DNA from: DATLWN01 sp964422615
GTDB taxonomy: Bacteria > Pseudomonadota > Zetaproteobacteria > Mariprofundales > Mariprofundaceae
Direction of reading: 5' to 3'
Assembly: GCA_964422615.1 (NCBI GenBank)
Contig: CAYRBJ010000006.1
Span: 1 to 64,000, forward strand
Length of the DNA: 64,000 bases
How positions within the stretch are numbered: position 1 is the stretch's first letter; each line of letters starts with the position of its first letter. Made by a program: the position numbers and the translations under genes. Shown here piece by piece: positions 33,367 through 43,066 of this stretch. Below the pieces are notes generated by a model that saw only the letters and a list, made by a program, of their open reading frames with translations, made no database searches and had not been told where the DNA came from.

Positions 33367-34197
33367 TTACCGCTTTTCGCGGATCATCGCCTCGACGTCG
33401 TCGAGCTTGTCATAAAGCATGTTGATGCGGCGCGCCAGACCCTGAATCTCCGACAGGGCGCTGCGATTGGTGGCAAAATCGAGCTCGCTGCGCAGGCGGT
33501 CTTTCTTGTCCTGCCGGTTCTGGCTCATCATGATGACCGGGGCCTGGATGGCCGCAAGCATGGACAAAAACAGGTTCAGCAGGATGTAGGGATAAGGATC
33601 CCACGCCTTGTTTCCCAAGTGGTCGTTGATCAGGGTATAAAAGATCAGCACGAACGCGAAGATGATAATGAAGGTCCATGAGCCGCCGAACGAGGCGACG
33701 GCATCGGCGATGCGCTCGCCCATGGTCTGGGATTCCTCGATCACCGTATTGGGGTTGCGCGACGCGCGCAGGCGGATCAACTGTTCGGCAGTGTGGTACT
33801 GCTTGCTCATGACCTTCATCAGGTCCAGGCCTGCATCCGGGTGGCGGCGCAGCAGCACCTGGATGTCGTTGATATCCATTTCGATGCACTGGGTTGCCTG
33901 CATCGCCGTCGCTTCGGTCTGGTGATCGGTCTGGGCCAGCATGGATGCGAAACCGAATACGTCGCCCTGGATCGGCTCATCCAGCAATACGATCTGGTTG
34001 TCCTCATCGATGGTCGTGACCTGGACGTCCCCGGATATCATGACATACGCCCGGCTGCTCGGCGCTCCTATTTTGAAGATGCGCTGACGCGGGGCGAAAC
34101 TGCGTAGTTCGACCTGTCCGGCGAGAACGGCCAGTTCGTTCTCGTCGAGAAACGAGAACAGCGGCACATCTTTGAGTACTTCGGGACTACATGGCAT
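33367..34197 (-). CDS. Cyclic-nucleotide-binding domain plus DUF1003 membrane protein
   Basis: A 276-residue protein. Residues 1-125 form a cNMP-binding-type jelly roll (APRQRIFKIGAPSSRAYVMISGDV; the cassette at GDVFGFASMLAQTDHQTEATA is degenerate and lacks the usual Arg). The C-terminal half is DUF1003 with two membrane helices (WTFIIIFAFVLIFYTLI; YILLNLFLSMLAAIQAPVIMM) and a charged coiled end. Probably a membrane sensor of unknown ligand. Third cNMP-type protein in the window. Confidence 0.8.
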   Translation of the reverse strand: MPCSPEVLKDVPLFSFLDENELAVLAGQVELRSFAPRQRIFKIGAPSSRAYVMISGDVQVTTIDEDNQIVLLDEPIQGDVFGFASMLAQTDHQTEATAMQATQCIEMDINDIQVLLRRHPDAGLDLMKVMSKQYHTAEQLIRLRASRNPNTVIEESQTMGERIADAVASFGGSWTFIIIFAFVLIFYTLINDHLGNKAWDPYPYILLNLFLSMLAAIQAPVIMMSQNRQDKKDRLRSELDFATNRSALSEIQGLARRINMLYDKLDDVEAMIREKR

Positions 34198-34264
34198 GGG
34201 TCACCATCAGCATTCCAAGATTGGGCTCAGTGCGCTGGAATGATTCAATGGAGTCTGTGGGGCG

Positions 34265-36970
34265 TCAATCGGAAAGCTGGCGCAGCACGTAGTGCAGGAT
34301 GCCGCCGTGGCGGTAGTACTCCCATTCCTTCGGGGTATCGATGCGCACGACGGCGGTGAAGTCCTTGCCGCTGTCGGTTTTCACCGTCACTTGGCGGACC
34401 CCGGCCTGCACGCCCTCGATGGCGAACATCTCGTGGCCGGTCAGCCCCAGCGATTCGGCACTGTCGCCTTCCCTGAACTGCAGCGGCAGCACGCCCATGC
34501 CGACGAGATTGGAGCGGTGGATGCGCTCGTAGCTTTCGGCGATCACAGCCTTCACACCCAGCAGCGCCGGGCCCTTGCCGGCCCAGTCGCGCGATGAGCC
34601 GGAGCCGTATTCCTTGCCGGCCAGGATCAGCGAAGGGATGCCGTCGGCGTTATATTTCATCGCGGCGTCATAGATGCTCATGGACTCGCCATCCGGCAGG
34701 TGCAGGGTGACGCCGCCCTCGGTGCCGGGTGCCAGGTGGTTCTTCAGGCGGATATTGGCAAAGGTGCCGCGCATCATCACCTCGTGGTTGCCGCGGCGCG
34801 AGCCGTAGGAGTTGAAATCCTTCACCGCCACCCCGTGCTCGCGCAGATAGGCCCCGGCAGGCGAGTTGGCCTTGATGGAACCGGCTGGCGAGATGTGGTC
34901 CGTGGTCACCGAGTCTCCGAGCACGGCCAGCACGCGGGCACCAGTGATATCGCCGATGGCGCCCGGCTGTTTGGTCATGCCGGCGAAATAAGGTGGGTTC
35001 TGGATGTAGGTCGAGCCCGCATCCCAGGAAAAACGCTCGCCGGCCGGAGCGGAAAGCTGCTGCCAGTTGGCATCACCGGCGAACACCTGGGCATAGGACT
35101 TGGTGAACTGCTCGCGCTTCACGTCGGCCACCATGGCGCTGACCTCTTGTCGTGTTGGCCAGATGTCCTTCAGGAATACGTCGCGGCCGTCCTTGTCCCG
35201 GCCCAGCGGCTCGCTGGCGAGGTCGATGTTCATGGTGCCGGCAATGGCATAGGCGACAACGAGCGGCGGGCTGGCCAGGTAGTTCAGCTTGACCTCGGAA
35301 TGCACGCGGCCCTCGAAGTTGCGGTTGCCGGACAGCACCGAGGCCACGGTCAAATCGCCGTCGGCGATCGCCTTCGATACCGGCTCCGGCAACGGCCCGG
35401 AGTTGCCGATACAGGTGGTGCAGCCGTATCCGACGACATGGAAACCGAGCGCCTTCAGCGGTTCCATCAGGCCGGCCTTGTTCAGGTATTCGGTGACGAC
35501 CAGCGAGCCGGGGCCGAGCGAGGTCTTGACCCAGGGTGCCGAGGTCAGGCCCAGCGCCGCGGCCTTCTTGGCCACCAGCCCGGCGCCCAGCATTACCGAA
35601 GGGTTGGAGGTGTTGGTGCAGGAGGTGATGGCAGCGATGACCAGGTCGCCGTCGCCCAGGGTGAAGGGCTGACCGTTGATCGTGCCCTGCACGCGCTGGC
35701 GATGCGAACCCGTGGTCGGGTGGTCGGCATTGCCGTGCTCGACACCGACGGCCGCGTGCCCCCCTTCACCCTGGAAACGTTCGACGCTGGCGCCGTTGAT
35801 GGTTTCCAGGGCCGAGATCACCGAGGTCTTCACATCGGTCAGGGCGATGCGATCCTGCGGCCGCTTGGGGCCGGCCAGGCTTGGCACCACCGTGCCCATG
35901 TCGAGCGAGAGCGTTTCACTGTAGTCCGCCATCGAACCGTCGCGATACATGCCCTGGGCCTTTGCATAGGCCTCGACCAGCGCCACCTGGTCCTCGGAGC
36001 GGCCGGAAAGCCGCAGGTAGTTCAGCGTTTCGTTGTCGATCGGGAAGATGCCGCAGGTGGCGCCGTATTCCGGCGCCATATTGGCGATGGTGGCGCGGTC
36101 GGCCAGCGGCAGGTTGTCCAGCCCCGATCCGAAGAACTCGACGAACTTGCCGACCACACCGTGGGCTCTGAGCATTTCGGTGACGGTCAGCACCAGGTCG
36201 GTGGCGGTTGCCCCCTCCGGCAGGCGGCCGGTCAGCTCAAAGCCGATCACCTTCGGCACCAGCATCGAGATCGGCTGACCGAGCATCGCCGCTTCGGCCT
36301 CGATGCCGCCGACACCCCAGCCGAGCACGCCCAGGCCATTGATCATCGTCGTGTGCGAATCGGTGCCGACCAGCGTGTCCGGATAGGCAACCCCCGCTTC
36401 GTCGACGAACACGGTGCGCGCCAGATATTCGAGGTTGACCTGGTGCACGATGCCGGTGTCCGGCGGTACCACCTTGAAGTTGTCGAAGGCGTTCTGCCCC
36501 CATTTGAGGAAGTTGTAGCGCTCACGGTTGCGTTCGAATTCCAGCGCCGCGTTCCTGGCCATGGCGTCATCGGAACCGAAGGCATCGACCTGCACCGAAT
36601 GGTCGATGACCAACTCCGCCGGCACCAGCGGATTGATCCGCTCTGGATCGCCGCCAAGGGCGGCCATGGCATCACGCATGGCGGCCAGATCGACGATGGC
36701 CGGTACACCGGTAAAGTCCTGCATCAGCACGCGCGCCGGCATGTAGGCGATCTCCCGCGAAGGCTCGGCCTCGGCGTCCCAGTTCACGACGGCGTCGATA
36801 TCGGCCCGGGTCACCGTTTCGCCGTCCTCTCGGCGCAGCAGATTCTCCAGCAGGATCTTCAGCGAAAACGGCAGGCGCGACACATCGCCGGCGGCATGCA
36901 GCCGGTAATAGGTGTATTGCTTGTCGCCAACGGTCAGGGTGGCGCGGGCGTTGAAACTGTTCTGGCTCAT
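34265..36970 (-). CDS. acnA: Aconitate hydratase AcnA
   Basis: A 901-residue AcnA/IRP-type aconitase (citrate to isocitrate). The [4Fe-4S] cysteines are seen in ITSCTNTSNPSVM and YGCTTCIGNSGP. Other motifs: VGTDSHTTMINGLGVLGWGVGG near 200, SNGK-type substrate region, VLGDSVTTDHISPAGS, SYGSRRGNHEVMMRGTFAN and KEYGSGSSRDWAGKGP in the swivel domain. Full family length. It forms the TCA pair with gltA at 17.7 kb. A promoter may lie in the 149 bases shared with divergent pcm. Confidence 0.97.
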   Translation of the reverse strand: MSQNSFNARATLTVGDKQYTYYRLHAAGDVSRLPFSLKILLENLLRREDGETVTRADIDAVVNWDAEAEPSREIAYMPARVLMQDFTGVPAIVDLAAMRDAMAALGGDPERINPLVPAELVIDHSVQVDAFGSDDAMARNAALEFERNRERYNFLKWGQNAFDNFKVVPPDTGIVHQVNLEYLARTVFVDEAGVAYPDTLVGTDSHTTMINGLGVLGWGVGGIEAEAAMLGQPISMLVPKVIGFELTGRLPEGATATDLVLTVTEMLRAHGVVGKFVEFFGSGLDNLPLADRATIANMAPEYGATCGIFPIDNETLNYLRLSGRSEDQVALVEAYAKAQGMYRDGSMADYSETLSLDMGTVVPSLAGPKRPQDRIALTDVKTSVISALETINGASVERFQGEGGHAAVGVEHGNADHPTTGSHRQRVQGTINGQPFTLGDGDLVIAAITSCTNTSNPSVMLGAGLVAKKAAALGLTSAPWVKTSLGPGSLVVTEYLNKAGLMEPLKALGFHVVGYGCTTCIGNSGPLPEPVSKAIADGDLTVASVLSGNRNFEGRVHSEVKLNYLASPPLVVAYAIAGTMNIDLASEPLGRDKDGRDVFLKDIWPTRQEVSAMVADVKREQFTKSYAQVFAGDANWQQLSAPAGERFSWDAGSTYIQNPPYFAGMTKQPGAIGDITGARVLAVLGDSVTTDHISPAGSIKANSPAGAYLREHGVAVKDFNSYGSRRGNHEVMMRGTFANIRLKNHLAPGTEGGVTLHLPDGESMSIYDAAMKYNADGIPSLILAGKEYGSGSSRDWAGKGPALLGVKAVIAESYERIHRSNLVGMGVLPLQFREGDSAESLGLTGHEMFAIEGVQAGVRQVTVKTDSGKDFTAVVRIDTPKEWEYYRHGGILHYVLRQLSD

Positions 36971-37119
36971 GGGCTACCTCGAAACTGATTCGTTCCGGCC
37001 GCACCGTCCGCATCGGCAGGCAGGGCGCACAGGCTAACGGAAGCCGCCCGTCGGTGCATCTGCCGTTTCGGGGTTTCATCTATACTTGCAGGTGCGGACC
37101 GGCCGCCACCGAGGCAGAC

Positions 37120-37791
37120 ATGAATGACGACAAATGGCAGCGAAGGCGCGACAATCTGATGGTCGAGATCCAGGCGGATATGCGCGCCACCAGCCGCTAC
37201 ACCGGCCGGGATCATCTGAGCGAACGCGTGGAAGCGGTGATGCGGCGGGTACCGCGCCACCGGTTCGTGCCCCTGTGGTCACGCCCCTCCGCCTACGGAA
37301 ACTACCCGTTGCCGATCGGCAGTGGCCAGACCATTTCCCAGCCGTTCATCGTGGCGCTGATGTCCGAACTGCTCGATCTTGAGCCTACAGACACGGTGCT
37401 GGAGATCGGCACCGGATGCGGCTACCAGAGTGCCGTGTTGGCCTCGCTGGCCCACCAGGTATGCAGCCTCGAAGTGGTGCCGGAACTGGCGGGCAGGGCA
37501 AAAAAGACACTGGACGATCTTGGGTTCTCCAACGTCGATATCCGGCTCGGCAACGGCTACGACGGCTGGCCGGAGCCCGTAGCGTTTGATGCCATTATCG
37601 TCACTGCGGCGGCGCCAGAAGTGCCCGAGCCCTTGCTTGCTCAGCTGGGGCCGGGCGGGCGCATGGTGATTCCCGTCGGCATGCCGGGATCCACACAGGA
37701 TCTGCTGCGGCTGCAGAAGCAGGAAGACGGCGAGGTGGCGGGAAGGCCGGTGCTGCCGGTGGCCTTCGTGCCGATGGTGAGGACAGATTAG
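37120..37791 (+). CDS. pcm: Protein-L-isoaspartate O-methyltransferase
   Basis: A 223-residue PIMT that repairs isoaspartyl residues using SAM. Motifs: SGQTISQPFIVALMSELL, TVLEIGTGCGYQSAVLASLA, DAIIVTAAAPEVPE and LGPGGRMVIPVG. The ATG at 37120 has GAGGCAG just upstream; an in-frame start at 37054 would overlap the acnA promoter region and adds nothing family-like. The stop is adjacent to a short palindromic element. Confidence 0.94.
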   Translation: MNDDKWQRRRDNLMVEIQADMRATSRYTGRDHLSERVEAVMRRVPRHRFVPLWSRPSAYGNYPLPIGSGQTISQPFIVALMSELLDLEPTDTVLEIGTGCGYQSAVLASLAHQVCSLEVVPELAGRAKKTLDDLGFSNVDIRLGNGYDGWPEPVAFDAIIVTAAAPEVPEPLLAQLGPGGRMVIPVGMPGSTQDLLRLQKQEDGEVAGRPVLPVAFVPMVRTD

Positions 37792-37812
37792 GGTCTGTTT
37801 AACAGCGGCCCT
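37790..37812. repeat. Short palindromic element at pcm/slipin junction
   Basis: agggtctgtttaacag then cggccct: an imperfect palindrome occupying the whole gap between two convergent stop codons. Almost the same sequence (reverse complement agggtctgtaaacag) occurs at 59805-59826 in another convergent junction. Confidence 0.6.
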
Positions 37813-38569
37813 ATGTCTTGACCTCGTCGTTTTTCTTCAGGAAGGGTGCGATCATATCCATCGGCAACGGGAAGACGATGGTGGTGTTCTTCTCGGTGCC
37901 GATGTCGGCCAGCGTCTGCAGGTAGCGCAGCTGCAGGCCCTGGCTCTGCTGGGCGAGGATCTTTGCCGCTTCCACCAGCTTGTAGGAGGCTTGCAGTTCG
38001 CCCTCGGCATGGATGACCTTGGCACGGCGCTCACGCTCGGCCTCGGCCTGCTTGGCGATGGCGCGGATCATGCTCTCGTCGATATCGACATGCTTGATCT
38101 CGACATTGGCCACCTTGATGCCCCAGGCATCGGTCTGGGCATCGAGGATCTCCTGGATATCCTTGTTCAGCTTGTCGCGCGCGGCCAGCATTTCGTCCAG
38201 TTCGTGCTGGCCCAGCACCGAGCGCAAGGTGGTCTGTGCCAGCTGGCTGGTGGCCATCAGGTAATCCTCGACATTGATGATGGCCTTCTGCGGATCGACG
38301 ACGCGGAAGTACAGTACGGCATTGACCTTGACCGACACGTTGTCGCGGCTGATGACGTCCTGGCTCGGCACGTCCATGACGATGGTGCGCAGATCGACAC
38401 GCACGATCTGCTGGATGATCGGGATGACGATGATCAGGCCCGGTCCCTTGACTTTCCAGAAGCGCCCGAGCTGGAACACGACACCGCGCTCGTATTCGCG
38501 CAGCACGTTAAACGCCAGGAACAACAGGACAAGGATGACGAAGGCCACAATTGGGAAGATGAAGTCCAT
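37811..38569 (-). CDS. Slipin/stomatin-like (SPFH) protein
   Basis: A 252-residue SPFH protein. An N-terminal membrane segment (IFPIVAFVILVLLFLAFNVL) is followed by EYERGVVFQLGRFWKVKGPG, VDLRTIVMDVPSQDVISRDN, ALYFR-type strand and the coiled Ala/Glu region AKQAEAERERRAKVIHAEGE. It partners the NfeD protease encoded 5 bases upstream; NfeD-slipin pairs are thought to control membrane microdomain quality. Confidence 0.93.
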   Translation of the reverse strand: MDFIFPIVAFVILVLLFLAFNVLREYERGVVFQLGRFWKVKGPGLIIVIPIIQQIVRVDLRTIVMDVPSQDVISRDNVSVKVNAVLYFRVVDPQKAIINVEDYLMATSQLAQTTLRSVLGQHELDEMLAARDKLNKDIQEILDAQTDAWGIKVANVEIKHVDIDESMIRAIAKQAEAERERRAKVIHAEGELQASYKLVEAAKILAQQSQGLQLRYLQTLADIGTEKNTTIVFPLPMDMIAPFLKKNDEVKT

Positions 38570-38573
38570 GGGT

Positions 38574-39998
38574 TTAATTCTCCTCGTGCGTAGATTCCGG
38601 CTGTACCGTCAAGGTTAGACCATCCATGGCGGTGATGTGCACCGGGGCGCCATCGGCGATCGGTGCGGAGGATTCGGCCCGCCAGATTTCGCCATGGACG
38701 TGCACGCGACCCCGGTACCGGCCGTGGGCATCGGCCTCGAAGGCCCCGTTCGCATTGCCGGGCAGGCCGATCATCTCCTCCTTTCCGCTGACCACCGGCC
38801 GCATGCGGGCCTTGATGGCCATGGCGGCGATACCGATGAAAAACAGGGCGCTGAGGATACCCAGCGAAAGGATCAGGGCGATGGAGACGCCGTAGCCGGG
38901 GGTGGTCGTGTTGAACAGCATCACCGAGCCGATGACGAAGGCGATGACGCCACCGATCCCCAGCGCCCCGAAGCTTTGCACGAACACCTCGGCCACCATG
39001 AAGCCGATGCCCAGAAGGATCAGGGCCAGACCGGCATAGTTGACCGGCAGCACCTGGAAGGCGAACAGGGCGAGCAGCAGGCAGATGGCGCCCGCCACCC
39101 CAGGCAGGATGTATCCCGGGTTCCACAGTTCGAAGAACAGGCCGTAAAAGCCGATCAGCATCAGCAGATAGGCGATGTTCGGATCGGTGATCACCGCCAG
39201 CAGCTTGGTGCGCCAGCCGGGCTCCACGGTGATGACGGTGGCGCCCGCTGTATGCACTGTGACCATGCCGGTGGCCAGCCGCACCCGGCGGCCATCGCAT
39301 TTTTTCAGCAGGTCCGGCACATTGTCGGCGATCAGGTCGATCACATGCATCTTCAAAGCCTCGGTGCTGGTCAGGCTGGCGGCATTGCGTACAGCGGATT
39401 CCGCCCAATCGGCGTTGCGTCCGCGCATGTCCGCCAAGCCGCGAATATAGGCGATGGCATCATTGAGCACCTTACGCTGTTCGGCGCTGCCGCTCTGCTG
39501 TCCCTTGGGTTCGGCCTGCTTGCCGGACTTGCCGGCAGGCGCGGGGGCCGGTGTGGGGGATGTCGGTGTGGGCAAGCCGCCGATCTGCACGGGTGTGGCG
39601 GCGCCGAGATTGGTGGCCGGAGCCATGGCGGCGATATGCGTGGCATACATGATGTAGGTGCCGGCGCTGGCCGCGCGGGCGCCGCTCGGCGCCACGTAGC
39701 CGATAACCGGTATGCTGGAGGCCAGGATATCGTGGATGATGTCGCGCATCGACAGGCTCAGGCCGCCCGGGGTATCGATACGCAGGATCACGGCCGCACG
39801 ATGCTGTTGCTGGGCGTCGGCCAGGCCCCGGTGCACATAGTCGGCCATCGCCGGGCTGATGGCACCCTTGACGTCGAGCAGCGTCACCTGCCTTGCGCCG
39901 GCGGCCATGACCGGTCCCGACCACAACCAGCAGCCGAGCACCAGCAGCAGCATTGTGATCCGTGGTTTCACGCCAGGCCGAAAGCCGATGCTTCGCAT
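38574..39998 (-). CDS. NfeD family membrane serine protease (long form)
   Basis: A 474-residue nodulation-formation-efficiency-D protein. It has a signal peptide, an N-terminal ClpP-like domain with catalytic Ser in GARAASAGTYIMYA and Lys in EQRKVLNDAIAYI, an inserted Pro/Ala-rich linker (PTPTSPTPAPAPAG), four to five membrane helices (YLLMLIGFYGLFFELW onward) and a C-terminal OB-fold NfeD domain (GRVHVHGEIWRAES). Slipin is the downstream partner and cleavage substrate in archaeal homologues. Confidence 0.92.
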   Translation of the reverse strand: MRSIGFRPGVKPRITMLLLVLGCWLWSGPVMAAGARQVTLLDVKGAISPAMADYVHRGLADAQQQHRAAVILRIDTPGGLSLSMRDIIHDILASSIPVIGYVAPSGARAASAGTYIMYATHIAAMAPATNLGAATPVQIGGLPTPTSPTPAPAPAGKSGKQAEPKGQQSGSAEQRKVLNDAIAYIRGLADMRGRNADWAESAVRNAASLTSTEALKMHVIDLIADNVPDLLKKCDGRRVRLATGMVTVHTAGATVITVEPGWRTKLLAVITDPNIAYLLMLIGFYGLFFELWNPGYILPGVAGAICLLLALFAFQVLPVNYAGLALILLGIGFMVAEVFVQSFGALGIGGVIAFVIGSVMLFNTTTPGYGVSIALILSLGILSALFFIGIAAMAIKARMRPVVSGKEEMIGLPGNANGAFEADAHGRYRGRVHVHGEIWRAESSAPIADGAPVHITAMDGLTLTVQPESTHEEN

Positions 39999-40146
39999 GG
40001 GGCCTCCTGAATCGGTATGTGCAGGGAGTATAGGCCAGCTTGGTGCTCTATGCGTTCACAATTCCGCATGCCAGCCATGGAAGTGTCACGTCCCTGCCAT
40101 GCCGGCGCCATCGAAATTCGTGTGCACAGGCCCTACACTGCGCGCC

Positions 40147-42054
40147 ATGCCGGTACTGACGCTCAGCCATGTCCACAAGGCCTTCGGCCCGCAGATCGTG
40201 CTCGACGACGTGTCACTGACGGTGAGGCGGGGAGCACGCCTCGGCCTGATCGGGCGCAACGGCGAAGGCAAGTCCACGTTGCTGAAGCTGATGGCCGGTC
40301 AGGTTGAGGCCGATGCCGGCGAACTGACGCTGCGCAGCGGGGCGCGCGTGGCCTACCTGCCGCAGGAGCCGCATTTCGAGCCGGGACAGTCCGTGTTCGC
40401 GGTCGTGGCTTCGGGGCTGGAGGCCGTGGCAGCGATGCTTGAGGAATACGACCAGGCGCTGCAGGTGCTGGGGCGGGGAGCGGATGAGGCGTCGTTGAAC
40501 CGGGTGGCGCGGTTGCAGGCGGAACTCGAGCGTAGTGGTGCCTGGCAGTACTGGACGCGCATCGAAACCGCCATCTCCAGGTTGGGCCTGCAGCCGCATG
40601 TCGACGTGGGTACACTGTCCGGCGGCTGGCAGCGACGCGTGGCGCTGGCCCGCGTCGTGGTGGCCGAGCCCGACGTACTGCTGCTCGATGAGCCGACCAA
40701 CCATCTGGATGTGGCATCGATCGAGTGGCTCGAGGATTTTGTGGCTTCCTTCCCGGGTGCCGTGGTGTTCATCACCCACGACCGCTATTTCCTCGATGCC
40801 GTGGCCGAGGAGATCGTTGAACTCGACCGCGGCCGGCTTTCCCATTTTCCCTGTACCTACTCCGAATATCTGGAAAAGAAGGCGGAGATGCTGGCGGTAG
40901 AGGAGCGTCAGTATGCCCGTTTCGACAAGCTCTTGGCCCAGGAGGAGCGCTGGATCCGCCAGGGCATCCCGGCGCGGCGCACCCGCAACGAGGGTCGGGC
41001 GCGCAACCTCGAGCACCTGCGCGAGCAGCGTGCCGCCCGCCGCCTGCGTGGCGGCGATGTGGAGCTGCGCGTGGCCTCCGGCATCAAGCCGGGCCGGATG
41101 CTGATCGAGGCGACGGGGCTGACGCATCATCTCGGCGGCAAGACCATTGTTCAGGGCCTCGACCTGAAAATCATGGCCGGTGAACGCATCGGCCTCGTCG
41201 GTCCGAACGGTATCGGCAAGACGACGTTGCTGAACCTGCTGCTCGGCCGCATGCCGCCTGAGCAGGGAGGGATCCGCCATGGGACGCGCCTGGAACCGGC
41301 CTTCCTCGAGCAGATGCGCGAACTGGATCCGGATCTGAAACTGAAGGAGGTGCTGCTGCCGGACGGGGGGCAGTATGTCTATGTGGCGGGCGTGCATCCC
41401 AGGCACGTGGTCGGCTATATGCAGGACTTCCTGTTCGACAGGGAGCGGCTGAACACACGCGTGGCGGCGCTGTCGGGAGGGGAGCGCGGGCGGCTGCTGT
41501 TGGCACGGCTGCTGCTGCAGCCCGCGAACCTGCTGGTGCTCGATGAGCCGACCAACGATCTGGATATCGGCACGCTGAGCGTGCTCGAGCATGCACTGGC
41601 CGGCTACGACGGCACGGTGATGCTGGTCAGTCACGACCGCGCCTTCATGGATCGCGTCGTTTCGCGTGTCCTGGCCTTCGAGGGGGACGGACGCATCGTC
41701 GCGATCGAGGGCGGCTGGTCGGATTACGCCGCCTGGAAATCGCGCCAGTCCCCGCAGCCCGATGTCCAGTCCGAAAAGAAAGACAAAGCACAGATGCGGG
41801 CCAACCGTCCGGCAACCAAGCTGTCCTACCGCGAGCAGAGAGAGTTGGACGGGTTGCCCGAGCACATCGAGGCGATGGAGTCCGAGAAATCGGTCATCGA
41901 GGCCCGTTTCTGCGATCCGGAATACTTCGGACGCGATGCCGACGGCTTCCGTACCGACCAGCAGCGTCTGGCCGCGCTTGAGGGCCAGCTCGCTGAGTCG
42001 TATGAACGCTGGGAGGTCCTGGAGGCCAAGCTCAAGCAGCTGGCCGGGGTGTAA
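40147..42054 (+). CDS. ABC-F family ATP-binding protein (Uup-like)
   Basis: A 635-residue soluble protein with two ABC domains and no membrane segments. First: Walker A GRNGEGKST, signature LSGGWQRRVALARV, Walker B VLLLDEPTNHLD. Second: GPNGIGKTT, LSGGERGRLLLARL, LLVLDEPTNDLD. The ABC-F linker (AVEERQYARFDKLLAQEE) sits between them. The C-terminal arm with a coiled coil (LSYREQRELDGLPEHIEAM; RWEVLEAKLKQL) matches Uup. Start at 40147 (MPVLTLSHV); the frame upstream is open but unlike the family. Likely acts on the ribosome or branched DNA. Confidence 0.93.
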   Translation: MPVLTLSHVHKAFGPQIVLDDVSLTVRRGARLGLIGRNGEGKSTLLKLMAGQVEADAGELTLRSGARVAYLPQEPHFEPGQSVFAVVASGLEAVAAMLEEYDQALQVLGRGADEASLNRVARLQAELERSGAWQYWTRIETAISRLGLQPHVDVGTLSGGWQRRVALARVVVAEPDVLLLDEPTNHLDVASIEWLEDFVASFPGAVVFITHDRYFLDAVAEEIVELDRGRLSHFPCTYSEYLEKKAEMLAVEERQYARFDKLLAQEERWIRQGIPARRTRNEGRARNLEHLREQRAARRLRGGDVELRVASGIKPGRMLIEATGLTHHLGGKTIVQGLDLKIMAGERIGLVGPNGIGKTTLLNLLLGRMPPEQGGIRHGTRLEPAFLEQMRELDPDLKLKEVLLPDGGQYVYVAGVHPRHVVGYMQDFLFDRERLNTRVAALSGGERGRLLLARLLLQPANLLVLDEPTNDLDIGTLSVLEHALAGYDGTVMLVSHDRAFMDRVVSRVLAFEGDGRIVAIEGGWSDYAAWKSRQSPQPDVQSEKKDKAQMRANRPATKLSYREQRELDGLPEHIEAMESEKSVIEARFCDPEYFGRDADGFRTDQQRLAALEGQLAESYERWEVLEAKLKQLAGV

Positions 42055-42084
42055 ACCCACCGCCTGCCGGCGTATGCTGAATGG

Positions 42085-42606
42085 ATGTTGTATTTCGCCT
42101 ATGGCTCGAACATGTCCACACCCCGCCTCGCTGCACGGCTGGATTGCGTGAAGTACGTGGGCGTGGCCGTACTGGACGGTCATCGGCTGGTCTTCCACAA
42201 GGCGGGCATGGACGGTTCGGCCAAATGCGATGCCTTTCGCACCGATGCGCCGGCTGATGCGGTGATCGGCGTGGTGTTCCGCATCGATGTGCACGAGAAA
42301 CCGGTGCTCGACAGCATCGAGGGCCTTGGCTCCGGCTATGCGCAGAAGCAGGTGCGCGTGACCACCCGGCAGGGCGGGCAGCTGGACGTCTTCCTCTATC
42401 TCGCCACGCATATCGACCGGACGCTCAGGCCGTATGAATGGTACAAGCGGCATGTGCTGCATGGCGCGCGCGAGCATGGCCTGCCGGCGGACTATATCTG
42501 CTGTATCGAGGAAACCGAGAGCATGGCCGACCCGGATACCGAGCGGCATGCGGCGGAGATGTTGATCTACGATGCAAGCATGAGCTCGCGGGAAACGCGC
42601 CGGTGA
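42085..42606 (+). CDS. Gamma-glutamylcyclotransferase-fold protein
   Basis: A 173-residue GGCT/AIG2-like protein. It begins MLYFAYGSNMSTPRLAAR, the substrate-binding YGSN loop, with the general-acid Glu in LDSIEGLGSGYAQKQV. Likely converts gamma-glutamyl compounds to 5-oxoproline, or acts in a related glutathione breakdown step. It ends with a GTGA overlap on the next gene. Confidence 0.85.
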   Translation: MLYFAYGSNMSTPRLAARLDCVKYVGVAVLDGHRLVFHKAGMDGSAKCDAFRTDAPADAVIGVVFRIDVHEKPVLDSIEGLGSGYAQKQVRVTTRQGGQLDVFLYLATHIDRTLRPYEWYKRHVLHGAREHGLPADYICCIEETESMADPDTERHAAEMLIYDASMSSRETRR

Positions 42607-43046
42607 ACATCGCTGACAAACCGCTGCATGCCCTGGGTGACGACGAGTGGGAACAGCTGTGCGACGGTTGCGGCTTGTGCTGCATGCACAAGTTCGAGGA
42701 TGCGGATAGCCGTGAGATGTTCTATACCGCCATCGCCTGCCGGCTGTTCGACGACACGTCCTGCCGCTGCCGGGATTATGGTCGGAGGCAACGACAGGTC
42801 CCCGACTGCATGCACATTCGGAGCTTTTCGCCCGAGCAGATGCAATGGCTACCGGCCAGCTGCGCCTACCGCCTGCGCTTCGAGAACAGGCCGCTGCCAT
42901 CCTGGCATCCGCTGGTGAGCGGGAATCACGATGCGGTGCATGCCGCCGGCATATCGATGCGCGGGCGCAGTGTCAGCGAGGATGCGGTGCCGGAGGAGCG
43001 ATGGCCGGACTATATCCTGACCACGTCCGATATCACCGACATGTAG
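42603..43046 (+). CDS. YcgN family cysteine-cluster protein
   Basis: A 147-residue UPF0260 protein. It starts at GTG 42603, overlapping the upstream stop. The conserved cysteines are in LCDGCGLCCMHKFED, IACRLFDDTSCRCRDYGRR, VPDCMHI and LPASCAYR, likely a zinc or Fe-S site. Also has the family's RPLPSWHPLVSGN motif. Function unknown. Confidence 0.9.
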   Translation: MNIADKPLHALGDDEWEQLCDGCGLCCMHKFEDADSREMFYTAIACRLFDDTSCRCRDYGRRQRQVPDCMHIRSFSPEQMQWLPASCAYRLRFENRPLPSWHPLVSGNHDAVHAAGISMRGRSVSEDAVPEERWPDYILTTSDITDM

Positions 43047-43066
43047 GTTCGCGGGCCCGATCCGGC

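Noticed and set aside
34700..36988. A 762-residue open frame on the plus strand antisense to acnA
   Set aside because: It mirrors acnA codon structure, is His/Arg/Gly-rich with no family features, and GC-rich genes commonly produce long antisense frames.
40213..42900. An 895-residue open frame on the minus strand across the ABC-F and following genes
   Set aside because: Composition is typical of an antisense shadow, it spans several well-identified plus-strand genes, and it has no start signal or domain motifs.
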